Positions 14,660 to 21,636 of a DNA stretch of 21,636 nucleotides are shown here, piece by piece. This stretch comes from an uncultured Elioraea sp. GTDB taxonomy: Bacteria; Pseudomonadota; Alphaproteobacteria; Acetobacterales; Acetobacteraceae. The notes beneath the pieces are model-generated. The model was not told the DNA's origin and made no database searches. It saw only the letters and a program-made list of their open reading frames with translations. Every line of letters starts with the position of its first letter. Position 1 is the first letter of the stretch. The stretch covers positions 1-21,636 of the forward strand of contig CALKJX010000250.1 in assembly GCA_937995555.1 (NCBI GenBank), given 5' to 3'. The position numbers and the translations under genes are program-made.

Positions 14660-15929
14660 GTGACCACGCCGCACGCGATCGAGCCCGATCCCGCGCTCGC
14701 GGACCGCCTGTTCCCCGGGCTGCGCGAGGCGTGCCTCGATCCACCGGGTGGCACACGCGGTACGCATGGCGCGGGCGTGGAGCAGGCGCACGCGATCTGC
14801 ATCGAGGCTGCGCGTAGATGCGGGCTCGACGTATCGCGCGATTTCGCCGGCAACACCTGCGTCACCCTGCCGGGCACCGATCGTGGCGCGCGCACGCGGC
14901 TGATCGGCAGCCATCTCGACTCGGTGCGCCATGGCGGCAATTTCGACGGTACGGCCGGGGTGATCGCGGGGCTGGCGGCACTTGCCGGGTTACGCGCGGC
15001 GGGCGTGCAGCCCCGCGCCGATGTCGCCGTGATGATGACACGCGCCGAGGAGACTGTGTGGTTCCCGGTCTCTCTCCCCGGCTCCAAGGCCGCGCTCGGG
15101 CGCCTGCCGGCCGAGGCGCCGGATCTCCGTCGGAGCGATACCGGGCTGAGCCCGGCCGCGCACATGGCCGAGCTCGGCTTCGATCCCGACGCGATCCGGG
15201 CCGGCAGGCGTCACCTCGATCCGGCGCGGCTCGCCGGCTTCGTCGAGGCGCATATCGAGCAGGGCCCCGAGCTGTTGGAGGCCGATCGCGCGGTGGCCAT
15301 CGTGCCCTCGATCAGCGGCGGCTATCGCTTCCGCAACGCGGTGATCCGCGGCGCGTGCGCCCATGTCGGAAGCGCGCCGAAACGCCGCCGCCGCGACGCG
15401 GTCGCGACCCTCGCGCACATCATCGCCGCGCCGAACGCGGCGCGGGATCGGCTGGACGCCGCCGGCCACCGCATCATGGCGACGTTCGGCGTGATCGGCG
15501 TCGATCCGGAATGGGCGACCTGGAGCCGTGAGCCGGGCGAGGCGCGCTTCACGCTCGATATCCGCAGTGTCGATCTGCCGGCGCTCCAGACGATGCGCGC
15601 GCGGCTCGATGCGCTGACCGCCGAGGCCGAGGCGACGTGCCACGTCAGTGTCTCCCCTGGCGCCGACACCTCGCCGCAGCCAGGCTTCCTGAACGACGCG
15701 CTGCTCGATCGGCTGCGCACCGCCGCCCGCGCGCAGCATCGCGGTGCACGAGACGCCGTCCGGAGGCGGACACGACGCGCTTTCCTTCCACGACACCGGC
15801 GTGCCAGCGGCGATGCTGTTCATCCGCAACCAGAACGGCAGCGACGACCCCGCCGAGTCGATGGAACTCGACGACTACGCCGAGGCCGCGCGGATCTTCA
15901 CGACCCCGGCTGCCACGCATGAGGGCTGA
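14660..15929 (+). pseudogene. M20-family carbamoylase/amidase, frameshifted near the C-terminus
   Basis: HyuC/allantoate-amidohydrolase-like zinc peptidase fold. It begins at GTG 14660, one base after the SDR stop. It has GSHLDSVRHGGNFDG (metal His and Asp), RAEETVWFP (metal/catalytic Glu), a second-metal helix EAHIEQGPELLE, and the dimerisation domain to FTLDIRSVD. At about 15731-15737 the reading frame shifts. Upstream codons end LRTAARA; the continuing family sequence HETPSGGGHDALSFHDTGVP, then MLFIRNQNGSDDP, is in another frame ending at 15929. Compared with the paralogue just downstream, two bases are missing. As it stands the product would read 60-odd unrelated residues to a stop at 15922 and lose the C-terminal metal histidine. 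Either a recent pseudogene or a sequencing error in a GC-alternating tract (CCCGCGCGCAG). Confidence 0.85.
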
Positions 15930-15930
15930 G

Positions 15931-17196
15931 ATGCTTGCCAACCTGACGCCGGACCTCGATCTGGCGGCGCGCGTGTTCGAGGCGCTGCGTGCGCGCACCC
16001 ATGACGGCGTCGGCATCACGCGCGAGGCCTACGGTCCCGGCGAGCGGATCGCGCACGAGATCGTGCTGGCAGAGGCGCAGGCGATCGGGCTGGAGATCGC
16101 GACCGACCATATGGGCAATCGGTTCCTCACCCTGCCCGGCGCGGACCGCGCCGCGCCGAAGGTGATCGTCGGCAGCCATCTCGACAGTGTGGCGCGCGGC
16201 GGGAACTACGACGGCGCCGCCGGTGTGGTCGCCGGGCTGGCCGCCGTCGCGGGCATGGTGCGCGCGGGCTTCACGCCCGGTCGTGACGTGACGGTGATGG
16301 CGATCCGCGCCGAGGAGGCGGGATCGTGGTTTCCGACCTCCTATCCCGGCAGCCGCGGCGCCCTCGGGCGGATGGCGCCGGAGGAGCTCGACATCCGCCG
16401 CCAGGACAGCGGGCGGACGCTCGCCGAGCACATGGCCGAGGAGGGGTTCGATCCGGAGGCAGCGCGCGCGGGTCGTGCGAGCCTGACGCGCGACGCTGTC
16501 GCTGTCTTCGTCGAACTGCATATCGAGCAGGGGCCGGTGCTGGATGTCGAAGGCATTCCCGTCGGCATTGTCACCGGCATTCCCGGCTCACGCCGGCTGC
16601 GCGCGGCGCGCGTGCTCGGCAAGTACGACCACTCGGGGGCGACGCCGCGCAAATACCGCCACGACGCAGCGATCGCGCTCGCTGAACTCGCGCATCGTCT
16701 GGACGAGGAATGGGCGCGGCTGGATGCGCTGGGGCGCGAACTCGTCTGCACCTTCTGCGTGCTCGCGACGACAGCCGAGGCCGGCTTCACGAAGATCCCC
16801 GGCGAGGCGCGGTTCGAGCTGGATGTGCGCAGCGTCGATCGCGCGAACTGCGACGCGCTGTTCGCTGCCCTGCACCGGATGGTGCCGGAGATCGAGGCGA
16901 GGCGCGGCGTGCGGTTCGAGCTCGGGACAGAGCGCGACTCGCAGCCGGGGCTGATGGACCAGGGCGTGCGCGAGGGGTTGGCCAAGGCCGCGCGCGATCT
17001 CGGCATCGCGTACAAGGTGATGCCCTCGGGCGGCGGGCATGACGCAGCCGCCTTCGCTGCCGCCGGCATCCCGGCGGGGATGATCTTCGTGCGCAACCAG
17101 AACGGCAGCCACAACCCCGACGAGGACATGCGGACGGAGGATTTCGCCCAGGCAACCTCCGTGTTGCAGCGCTGGATGGCGGAGGCCTCGTCGTGA
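15931..17196 (+). CDS. hyuC: M20-family Zn amidase (N-carbamoyl-L-amino-acid hydrolase-like)
   Basis: 421 residues. It hydrolyses N-carbamoyl amino acids or a related ureido/amide substrate with a two-metal centre. Metal and catalytic residues are intact: His83 in GSHLDSV, Asp94 in GGNYDG, Glu128/Glu129 in RAEEAGSWFP, His197 in ELHIEQGPVLD and His370 in PSGGGHDAAAF. The substrate-side motif FVRNQNGSHNPDE and the lid/dimer domain GKYDHSGATPRKYRHDA are also present. It is a full-length paralogue of the preceding frameshifted gene. GAGGG five bases before ATG 15931 selects this start over ATG 15919. The stop overlaps the hyuA GTG by four bases. Operon position supports acting on the product of HyuA/HyuB. 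Substrate stereochemistry, and carbamoyl versus allantoate/beta-ureido specificity, cannot be read here. Confidence 0.92.
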   Translation: MLANLTPDLDLAARVFEALRARTHDGVGITREAYGPGERIAHEIVLAEAQAIGLEIATDHMGNRFLTLPGADRAAPKVIVGSHLDSVARGGNYDGAAGVVAGLAAVAGMVRAGFTPGRDVTVMAIRAEEAGSWFPTSYPGSRGALGRMAPEELDIRRQDSGRTLAEHMAEEGFDPEAARAGRASLTRDAVAVFVELHIEQGPVLDVEGIPVGIVTGIPGSRRLRAARVLGKYDHSGATPRKYRHDAAIALAELAHRLDEEWARLDALGRELVCTFCVLATTAEAGFTKIPGEARFELDVRSVDRANCDALFAALHRMVPEIEARRGVRFELGTERDSQPGLMDQGVREGLAKAARDLGIAYKVMPSGGGHDAAAFAAAGIPAGMIFVRNQNGSHNPDEDMRTEDFAQATSVLQRWMAEASS

Positions 17197-19259
17197 GCGT
17201 GCGTCTCGCCGTCGATATCGGCGGCACCTTCACCGATCTCGCGCTGGAGAACGGCGCGCTGCGCTGGACGACCAAGGTGCTGACCACACCGGCCGCGCCC
17301 GAGGAAGGTGTGATGCAGGGCATGCGCACGATCCTCGCGGACGCGGGTCTCGCGCCCTCGGACCTGTCTCTGGTCATCCACGGCACAACCCTTGCGACCA
17401 ACGCACTGATCGAGCGCAAGGGGGCGAAGACCGCGCTGATCACGACCGAGGGGTTCCGCGACGTCCTCGCGCTGGGCAACGAGGCGCGCTACGACCAGTA
17501 CGACCTCCAGATCGTGCTGCCCGAGCCGCTCGTGCCGCGGCGGCTGCGCCTGCCGGTGAGCGAGCGGCTCGACAATGAGGGCCATGTGCTGCGCCCGCTC
17601 GACGAGGCCGGTTTGCGCGCGCTGGTGCCGGTGCTGACGGCGGAAGGCGTGGAGGCGATCGCGATCGGCTTCCTGCACGCCTTCGTCAATCCCGTGCATG
17701 AGCGCCGCGCGCGAGAGATTCTCGCCGAGGAACTGCCCGACATCCCGATCAGCCTCTCCTCCGAGGTCTCGCCGGAGATGCGCGAGTGGGAGCGGTTCTC
17801 GACCACCGTCGCCAACGCCTATGTGCAGCCGCTGATGAGCCGCTACCTGACGCGGCTTGAGAGCGGCCTGCGCGACCTCGGCACCACCTGCCCGCTGTTC
17901 CTGATGCTCTCCGGCGGCGGGCTGACCACGGTCGAGACCGCGTGCCGCTTCCCGATCCGCCTGGTCGAGTCCGGCCCCGCGGGCGGCGCGATCTTCGCGG
18001 CCAGCATCGCGCGCGAATGCGGCATCGCCGACGTGCTGTCCTACGACATGGGTGGAACGACCGCGAAGGTCTGCCTGATCGACGACTGCCGGCCGCAGGC
18101 GTCCCGTACCTTCGAGGTCGCGCGTGTCGGGCGATTCAAGAAGGGCTCGGGGCTGCCGCTGCGCATCCCCGTGATCGAGATGGTTGAGATCGGCGCCGGC
18201 GGCGGATCGATCGCGAATGTCGATGCGTTGGGGCGGATCGCCGTCGGCCCCGAGAGCGCGGGCGCCGATCCTGGGCCGGCCTGCTACGGCCGCGGCGGCG
18301 ACAAGCCGGCGGTCACGGATGCGAACCTCGCGCTTGGCCGCTACGATCCCAGCCGCTTCGCCGGCGGCAAGCTCGCGCTGCATCCCGAGTCGGCGCGCAG
18401 GGCGCTCGATGCACATGTCGGGTCGAAGCTCGGGATCGACCCGGCCATGGCCGCCCTCGGCGTGGTCGAGATGGTGGACGAGAACATGGCGAACGCGGCG
18501 CGCGTGCATGCGATCGAGTCCGGCAAGAACCTGGAAGGCCGCACGCTGATCGCCTTCGGCGGCGGCGGCCCGGTGCACGGCTATCGCGTGGCCGAGAAGA
18601 TCGGCATCCGCCAGGTGCTCGTGCCGTCCGGCGCCGGCGTGGGCAGCGCGATCGGCTTCCTGCGCGCACCCGTCGCCTACGAGGTGGTCAAAAGCCTCTA
18701 CCAGCGCTTCGCGAGCTTCGACCTTGCCGCGGTCAACGCACTTCTGGCCGAGATGCAGGCGGAAGCGGCAGCCATCGTCGCGCTCGGCGCGCAGGGAGCG
18801 GCGACCGAGGAGCATCGGGTCGGCTACATGCGCTATGTCGGCCAAGGCCACGAGATCGCCGTGCCGATCCCCGCGCGTGTGCTGACCGACGCGGATGTCG
18901 CCGCGATCCGCGCGGAGTACGACCGGCTCTACGCGGCGTTCTACGACCGGCCGGTGCCGGGATCGGATGTCGAGATCCTCTCCTTCGCGGTGACGGTTGC
19001 GACCGTGTCGCCGCCGGTCGCGGCGCCGAAGCCTGCGCCCGCGCGCACCCGCGCGACGCCCGCGCGCACCCAGGCGGTGCGCGACACCACCACCGGCGGC
19101 GTGTCGGAGTGGGCGATCTACGACCGCACGTCGCTGCCGCCCGGTGCGACGCTCGACGGGCCCGCGATCATCGCCGAGGACGAGACCTCGACGCTGGTCG
19201 GCCCCGGCTGGCGCGCGGAGATCGACGCGTTCGGCTACATTCGCCTGAGCCAGGGCTGA
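17193..19259 (+). CDS. hyuA: Hydantoinase/oxoprolinase subunit A
   Basis: 688 residues, normal length. ATP-dependent ring-opening amidase subunit with an ASKHA-type ATPase fold. Hydant_A_N: VRLAVDIGGTFTDLALENG (phosphate loop), VIHGTTLATNALIERKGAKT. Hydantoinase_A core: LFLMLSGGGLTTVETA, RLVESGPAGGAIFAA, VLSYDMGGTTAKVCLID (second phosphate loop), GAGGGSIANVDALGRIAVGP, FGGGGPVHGYRVAEKIG. C-terminal domain ends with GPAIIAEDETSTLVGPGW. In characterised systems HyuA with HyuB hydrolyses hydantoins, N-methylhydantoin or 5-oxoproline; relatives carboxylate acetone or acetophenone, but those operons carry extra subunits absent here. Start is GTG 17193, with GGAGG seven bases upstream and a 4-base overlap (GTGA) with the amidase stop, so the two are translationally coupled. 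Confidence 0.96.
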   Translation: MSVRLAVDIGGTFTDLALENGALRWTTKVLTTPAAPEEGVMQGMRTILADAGLAPSDLSLVIHGTTLATNALIERKGAKTALITTEGFRDVLALGNEARYDQYDLQIVLPEPLVPRRLRLPVSERLDNEGHVLRPLDEAGLRALVPVLTAEGVEAIAIGFLHAFVNPVHERRAREILAEELPDIPISLSSEVSPEMREWERFSTTVANAYVQPLMSRYLTRLESGLRDLGTTCPLFLMLSGGGLTTVETACRFPIRLVESGPAGGAIFAASIARECGIADVLSYDMGGTTAKVCLIDDCRPQASRTFEVARVGRFKKGSGLPLRIPVIEMVEIGAGGGSIANVDALGRIAVGPESAGADPGPACYGRGGDKPAVTDANLALGRYDPSRFAGGKLALHPESARRALDAHVGSKLGIDPAMAALGVVEMVDENMANAARVHAIESGKNLEGRTLIAFGGGGPVHGYRVAEKIGIRQVLVPSGAGVGSAIGFLRAPVAYEVVKSLYQRFASFDLAAVNALLAEMQAEAAAIVALGAQGAATEEHRVGYMRYVGQGHEIAVPIPARVLTDADVAAIRAEYDRLYAAFYDRPVPGSDVEILSFAVTVATVSPPVAAPKPAPARTRATPARTQAVRDTTTGGVSEWAIYDRTSLPPGATLDGPAIIAEDETSTLVGPGWRAEIDAFGYIRLSQG

Positions 19260-19272
19260 GGGAGTTCGACCG

Positions 19273-20979
19273 ATGACCGACATGGCCCCCGCGACGGCAG
19301 CGAATGCAGCGATCGCCAAGATCCAGACCCAGATCATGTGGAACCGCCTGATCGCCGTGGTCGAGGAACAGGCGCAGACGATGATCCGCACGGCGTTCAG
19401 CACGACCGTGCGCGAGGCGGGCGACCTCTCGGCCGGCATCTTCGACCTCAAGGGCCGGATGCTGGCGCAGGCGGTCACCGGCACGCCGGGCCACGTGAAC
19501 TCGATGATGGAGTCGGTGTCGCATTTCCTCGCCAAGTTCCCGGCCGAGACGATGAAGCCCGGCGATCACTACATCACCAACGATCCCTGGCTCGGCACGG
19601 GGCATCTGCACGACCTGACCGTGGTCACGCCCGCGTTCAAGGACGGGCGCATCGTCGGGCTGTTCGCCAACACCGCCCACATCATCGACATCGGCGGGCT
19701 CGGCATGGGGCCCGAGGGTCGAAGCGTGTTCGAAGAGGGGCTCTACATCCCGATCGTGAAGTGCTTCGAGGAAGGGCGGGCGAACGAGACCTTCTTCGAC
19801 TTCCTGCGCGCGGGCAGCCGCACGCCGGTCGAGCTGGAAGGCGACGTCTATTCGCTGTGCGCCTGCAACGATGCCGGGGCGAAGCGCCTGATCGAGATGA
19901 TGGACGAGTTCGGCATGGAGAGCCTCGCCCCCCTGGCCGAGGCGATCTTCGAGGCCAGCCTGCGTGCGACCGAGGCGGAGATCGCGAAGCTGCCGCGCGG
20001 CACGTGGCAGGCCGAGATACGCTCGGACGGCTACGAGGCGCCGGTGACGCTGCGCGCCAGGTTGACCGTGCATGACGCGACGATCGACGTCGACTATGCC
20101 GGCACCTCCGGGCTCTCGACGCGCGGCATCAACGTCCCGCCCGCCTATTGCCGCGCCTACACGTGCTTCGGGCTGAAGGTGGTGGTGGCGCCCGAGATCC
20201 CGAACAACTGGGCGAGCCTCCAGCCCTTCCGCATTGCCATCCCAGAAGGCTGCATCCTCAACGCCCCACGCCCGTATCCGGTGAGCGTGCGCCACGTGAT
20301 CGGCCAGCTCCTGCCCGACCTGATGATGGGCTGCCTCGCCCAGGCCGTGCCGGAGCGCGTCGCCGCCGAGGGGTCCTCCTGCCTGTGGAACCCGCCGTTG
20401 CGCGGCGGGCCGCAGGTGTCGGGGCAGAGGGCGAGGCTGCCCGACTTCGAGATCATCAGCTTCAACTCGGGCGGCACCGGCGCGCGCGCGACGAAGGACG
20501 GGCTCTCCGGCATCGCTTTCCCCTCGGGCGTACGGACGATGCCGGTGGAGGCGACCGAGAACGTCGCGCCGGTGATCTTCTGGACCAAGGAGCTGCGGCC
20601 GGACAGTGCGGGTGCGGGCAGGACGCGCGGGGGATGCGGCCAGATCATGGTGATCGGCACCAAGGGCGACGCCGAGTTCGCGGTGAACGCTATCTTCGAT
20701 CGGGTCGCGAACGCACCGAAGGGCCGGTTCGGCGGCGGCGATGGCGCGCCCGGCGCGGTACTGCTGGACGACGGCACGGTGCTGCGCACCAAGGGGTTCC
20801 AGATCATCCCCGAGGGGCGTCGGCTGGTGCTGCACCTGCCTGGCGGGGGCGGCATGGGCGACCCGCGCGAGCGCGATCCGGCGCTCGTGCGGCGCGATGT
20901 CGCCGACGGGCTGGTCTCGGCGGAGGCGGCGGCGCGGCTCTATGGCGTGACCGTTTATACCAACTCCTATGGCTCTTGA
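19273..20979 (+). CDS. hyuB: Hydantoinase/oxoprolinase subunit B, with IS-derived 3' end
   Basis: 568 residues, the partner of HyuA. Family landmarks: QIMWNRLIAVVEEQAQTMIR, AFSTTVREAGDLSAGIFD, MLAQAVTGTPGHVNSM, YITNDPWLGTGHLHDLTVVT, FANTAHIIDIGG, and the C-terminal LPGGGGMGDPRERDPALVRR. GGGAG about eight bases before ATG 19273, and 13 bases after hyuA, support the start. The protein stays family-like to RLYGV, where homologues normally end within a few residues (RDYGVVL-type). The last codons (about VYTNSYGS) are inside a 60-base repeat belonging to the adjacent insertion-sequence debris. The native end was therefore probably replaced by an insertion, with read-through to a new stop. The catalytic body is intact and the protein is likely functional. 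Confidence 0.95.
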   Translation: MTDMAPATAANAAIAKIQTQIMWNRLIAVVEEQAQTMIRTAFSTTVREAGDLSAGIFDLKGRMLAQAVTGTPGHVNSMMESVSHFLAKFPAETMKPGDHYITNDPWLGTGHLHDLTVVTPAFKDGRIVGLFANTAHIIDIGGLGMGPEGRSVFEEGLYIPIVKCFEEGRANETFFDFLRAGSRTPVELEGDVYSLCACNDAGAKRLIEMMDEFGMESLAPLAEAIFEASLRATEAEIAKLPRGTWQAEIRSDGYEAPVTLRARLTVHDATIDVDYAGTSGLSTRGINVPPAYCRAYTCFGLKVVVAPEIPNNWASLQPFRIAIPEGCILNAPRPYPVSVRHVIGQLLPDLMMGCLAQAVPERVAAEGSSCLWNPPLRGGPQVSGQRARLPDFEIISFNSGGTGARATKDGLSGIAFPSGVRTMPVEATENVAPVIFWTKELRPDSAGAGRTRGGCGQIMVIGTKGDAEFAVNAIFDRVANAPKGRFGGGDGAPGAVLLDDGTVLRTKGFQIIPEGRRLVLHLPGGGGMGDPRERDPALVRRDVADGLVSAEAAARLYGVTVYTNSYGS

Positions 20980-21016
20980 CTCACGTGTGGGATTCCCTGA
21001 CGCGCGAGTGATGTGG
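20957..21016 (+). repeat. Imperfect direct repeat, left copy
   Basis: This begins ATACCAACTCCTATGGCTCT and ends TGATGTGG. It aligns with 21205-21267 over nearly the whole length with a few small gaps. It covers the last codons and stop of hyuB and runs up to the start of the IS5-type transposase fragment. Probably the outer non-coding end of an insertion element. Confidence 0.6.
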
Positions 21017-21190
21017 CCACCTCCGGAAACCGTGCCGGCGTTGGCGCGCATGGCGTGTTTCCGTCTGCCCGGATCGATGGGGCGGGAGGCGAAGATGGCG
21101 GGACGGCAGTCTGGGTTCTGGGATGTGCAGGAGCGTCTTCGGGAACTCTCCGCGCAGGGCGATCCGTTGGAGAAGGTCGCGGCGACGGTT
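21011..21190 (+). pseudogene. IS5-family transposase, N-terminal fragment
   Basis: About 60 codons from ATG 21011 read MWPPPETVPALARMACF and then RQSGFWDVQERLRELSAQGD and PLEKVAATV. I recognise this as the N-terminal start of an IS5-family transposase. Intact relatives continue with an F-rich segment leading into the catalytic DDE domain. Here the match stops at 21190 and the frame runs on through the second copy of the flanking repeat to a stop at 21262. All catalytic residues are missing, so it is an inactive remnant. Confidence 0.75.
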
Positions 21191-21204
21191 GGACACCTCG
21201 AACA

Positions 21205-21267
21205 ATACCAATTCCTGCCGGCTCTGACTTACGAGGGATTCCCCTACGCGGACCGGATCTGATGTGG
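21205..21267 (+). repeat. Imperfect direct repeat, right copy
   Basis: This begins ATACCAATTCCTGCCGGCTC, contains GGGATTCCCCTACGCG and ends TGATGTGG. It matches the left copy at 20957 (GGGATTCCCTGACGCG and TGATGTGG in the same order). The two copies are in the same orientation and enclose the IS5 fragment, so they are not a terminal inverted repeat pair of one element. Confidence 0.6.
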
Positions 21268-21325
21268 GTAAGTCTCGACTTGATCGGACGATTGGGATAA
21301 TCGGTGGGGAGAGAGGCCGGGGCGC

Positions 21326-21636
21326 GGAGGCATTGGCGCCGCGCGGGCACCGGCTTAAGGCCAAGGTCCCGCATCGCCGCTGGAAGACCCTGACCTTCCT
21401 GGCCGCCTTGCGCCGCGACCGCGTCGAGGCGCCTTGGCTCATCGACGGCCCGATCAACGGCGAGCGCTTCCGGCTCCATGTCGAGCAGGTCCTCGCCCCA
21501 GCCTGCGCCCCGGCGACATCGTCGTCATCGACAATCCCGGCAGCCACCGAGGCCGCGCGGTCCGCGCCGCCATTCGCGCCGCCGGCGCCAAGCTCATCTT
21601 CCTGCCGAAATACCCCCCGACCCGAACCCGATCGAG
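21326..21636 (+). pseudogene. IS630-family transposase remnant, frameshifted
   Basis: The frame starting near 21326 reads LAPRGHRLKAKVPHRRWKTL and then LIDGPINGERFRLHVEQVLAP, which is the middle of an IS630-type DDE transposase. Near 21501 one base is missing; in the next frame it continues RPGDIVVIDNPGSHRGRAVR (second catalytic Asp) and LIFLPKY. Around 21613-21618 another base is missing, after which the NPIE motif with the catalytic Glu would be read at the window's right edge. The N-terminal half including the first Asp is absent or unrecognisable. At least two frameshifts plus truncation mark it as dead. The 3' part lies outside the window. Confidence 0.8.

Noticed and set aside
16341..19535. 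Very long minus-strand open frame antisense to the amidase, hyuA and hyuB
   Set aside because: Composition is typical of antisense frames in GC-rich DNA (Arg/His/Asp/Ala-rich, no domains), while the plus-strand genes have complete family motifs.
1..21636. CRISPR array, toxin-antitoxin pair, restriction-modification or prophage genes
   Set aside because: Looked for on both strands; no regularly spaced repeats and no matching protein families were seen.

Overview
The window is very GC-rich, with strong G/C at third codon positions. Its gene content is typical of an alphaproteobacterium: an ExoD-family membrane protein, DUF1194 and DUF3047 periplasmic proteins, a hydantoinase A/B operon, and B12-riboswitch control of an outer-membrane receptor. 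My best guess is Rhodospirillales, probably Acetobacteraceae. This rests on overall gene content and codon use, because there is no rRNA or other marker gene here.

Layout. (1) 1-1000, minus strand: the 5' part of a btuB-type TonB-dependent receptor with a TTG start, preceded by a clear cobalamin riboswitch. (2) 1038-1781, minus: ExoD-family membrane protein, divergent from (3) 2035-6147, plus: a DUF1194 VWA-like secreted protein, a PhnW-family aminotransferase, an orphan family-5 peptide/nickel-type solute-binding protein and a DUF3047 secreted protein. (4) 6154-8560: ndk (minus) divergent from a two-domain ABC-F ATPase (plus). (5) 8822-12714, plus: a surface-glycan cassette (DUF6165, GT9 heptosyltransferase-like, GT2 polyprenyl-phosphate sugar synthase-like, GT39/ArnT-like membrane transferase) with translational overlaps. 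(6) 12765-13739, minus: a D-2-hydroxyacid (glyoxylate/hydroxypyruvate-type) dehydrogenase. (7) 13870-20979, plus: a compact catabolic operon of an SDR-like protein, two tandem M20-family carbamoylase-type amidases (the first frameshifted), hyuA and hyuB. (8) 20957-21636: an insertion-sequence graveyard with an IS5-family N-terminal fragment between two imperfect direct repeats and a frameshifted IS630-family transposase remnant. It abuts and apparently rewrites the 3' end of hyuB.

How the genes work together. HyuA and HyuB together form an ATP-dependent cyclic-amide (hydantoin/5-oxoproline-like) hydrolase. The linear N-carbamoyl or related product would be cut by the adjacent M20 amidase. The GT cassette reads as a lipid-carrier pathway in which the GT2 enzyme makes a polyprenyl-phosphate sugar and the GT39 enzyme transfers it in the periplasm. 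The DUF3047 and ABC-F genes both have a -10-like hexamer ending exactly six bases before ATG and no Shine-Dalgarno sequence, which suggests leaderless transcripts. I saw no defence system, CRISPR array or RNA gene other than the riboswitch. I found nothing I would call a wholly new system. The most interesting items are the SDR homologue without the YxxxK pair, the tandem amidase with a frameshift, the IS-altered hyuB end and the DUF6165 glycan cassette.
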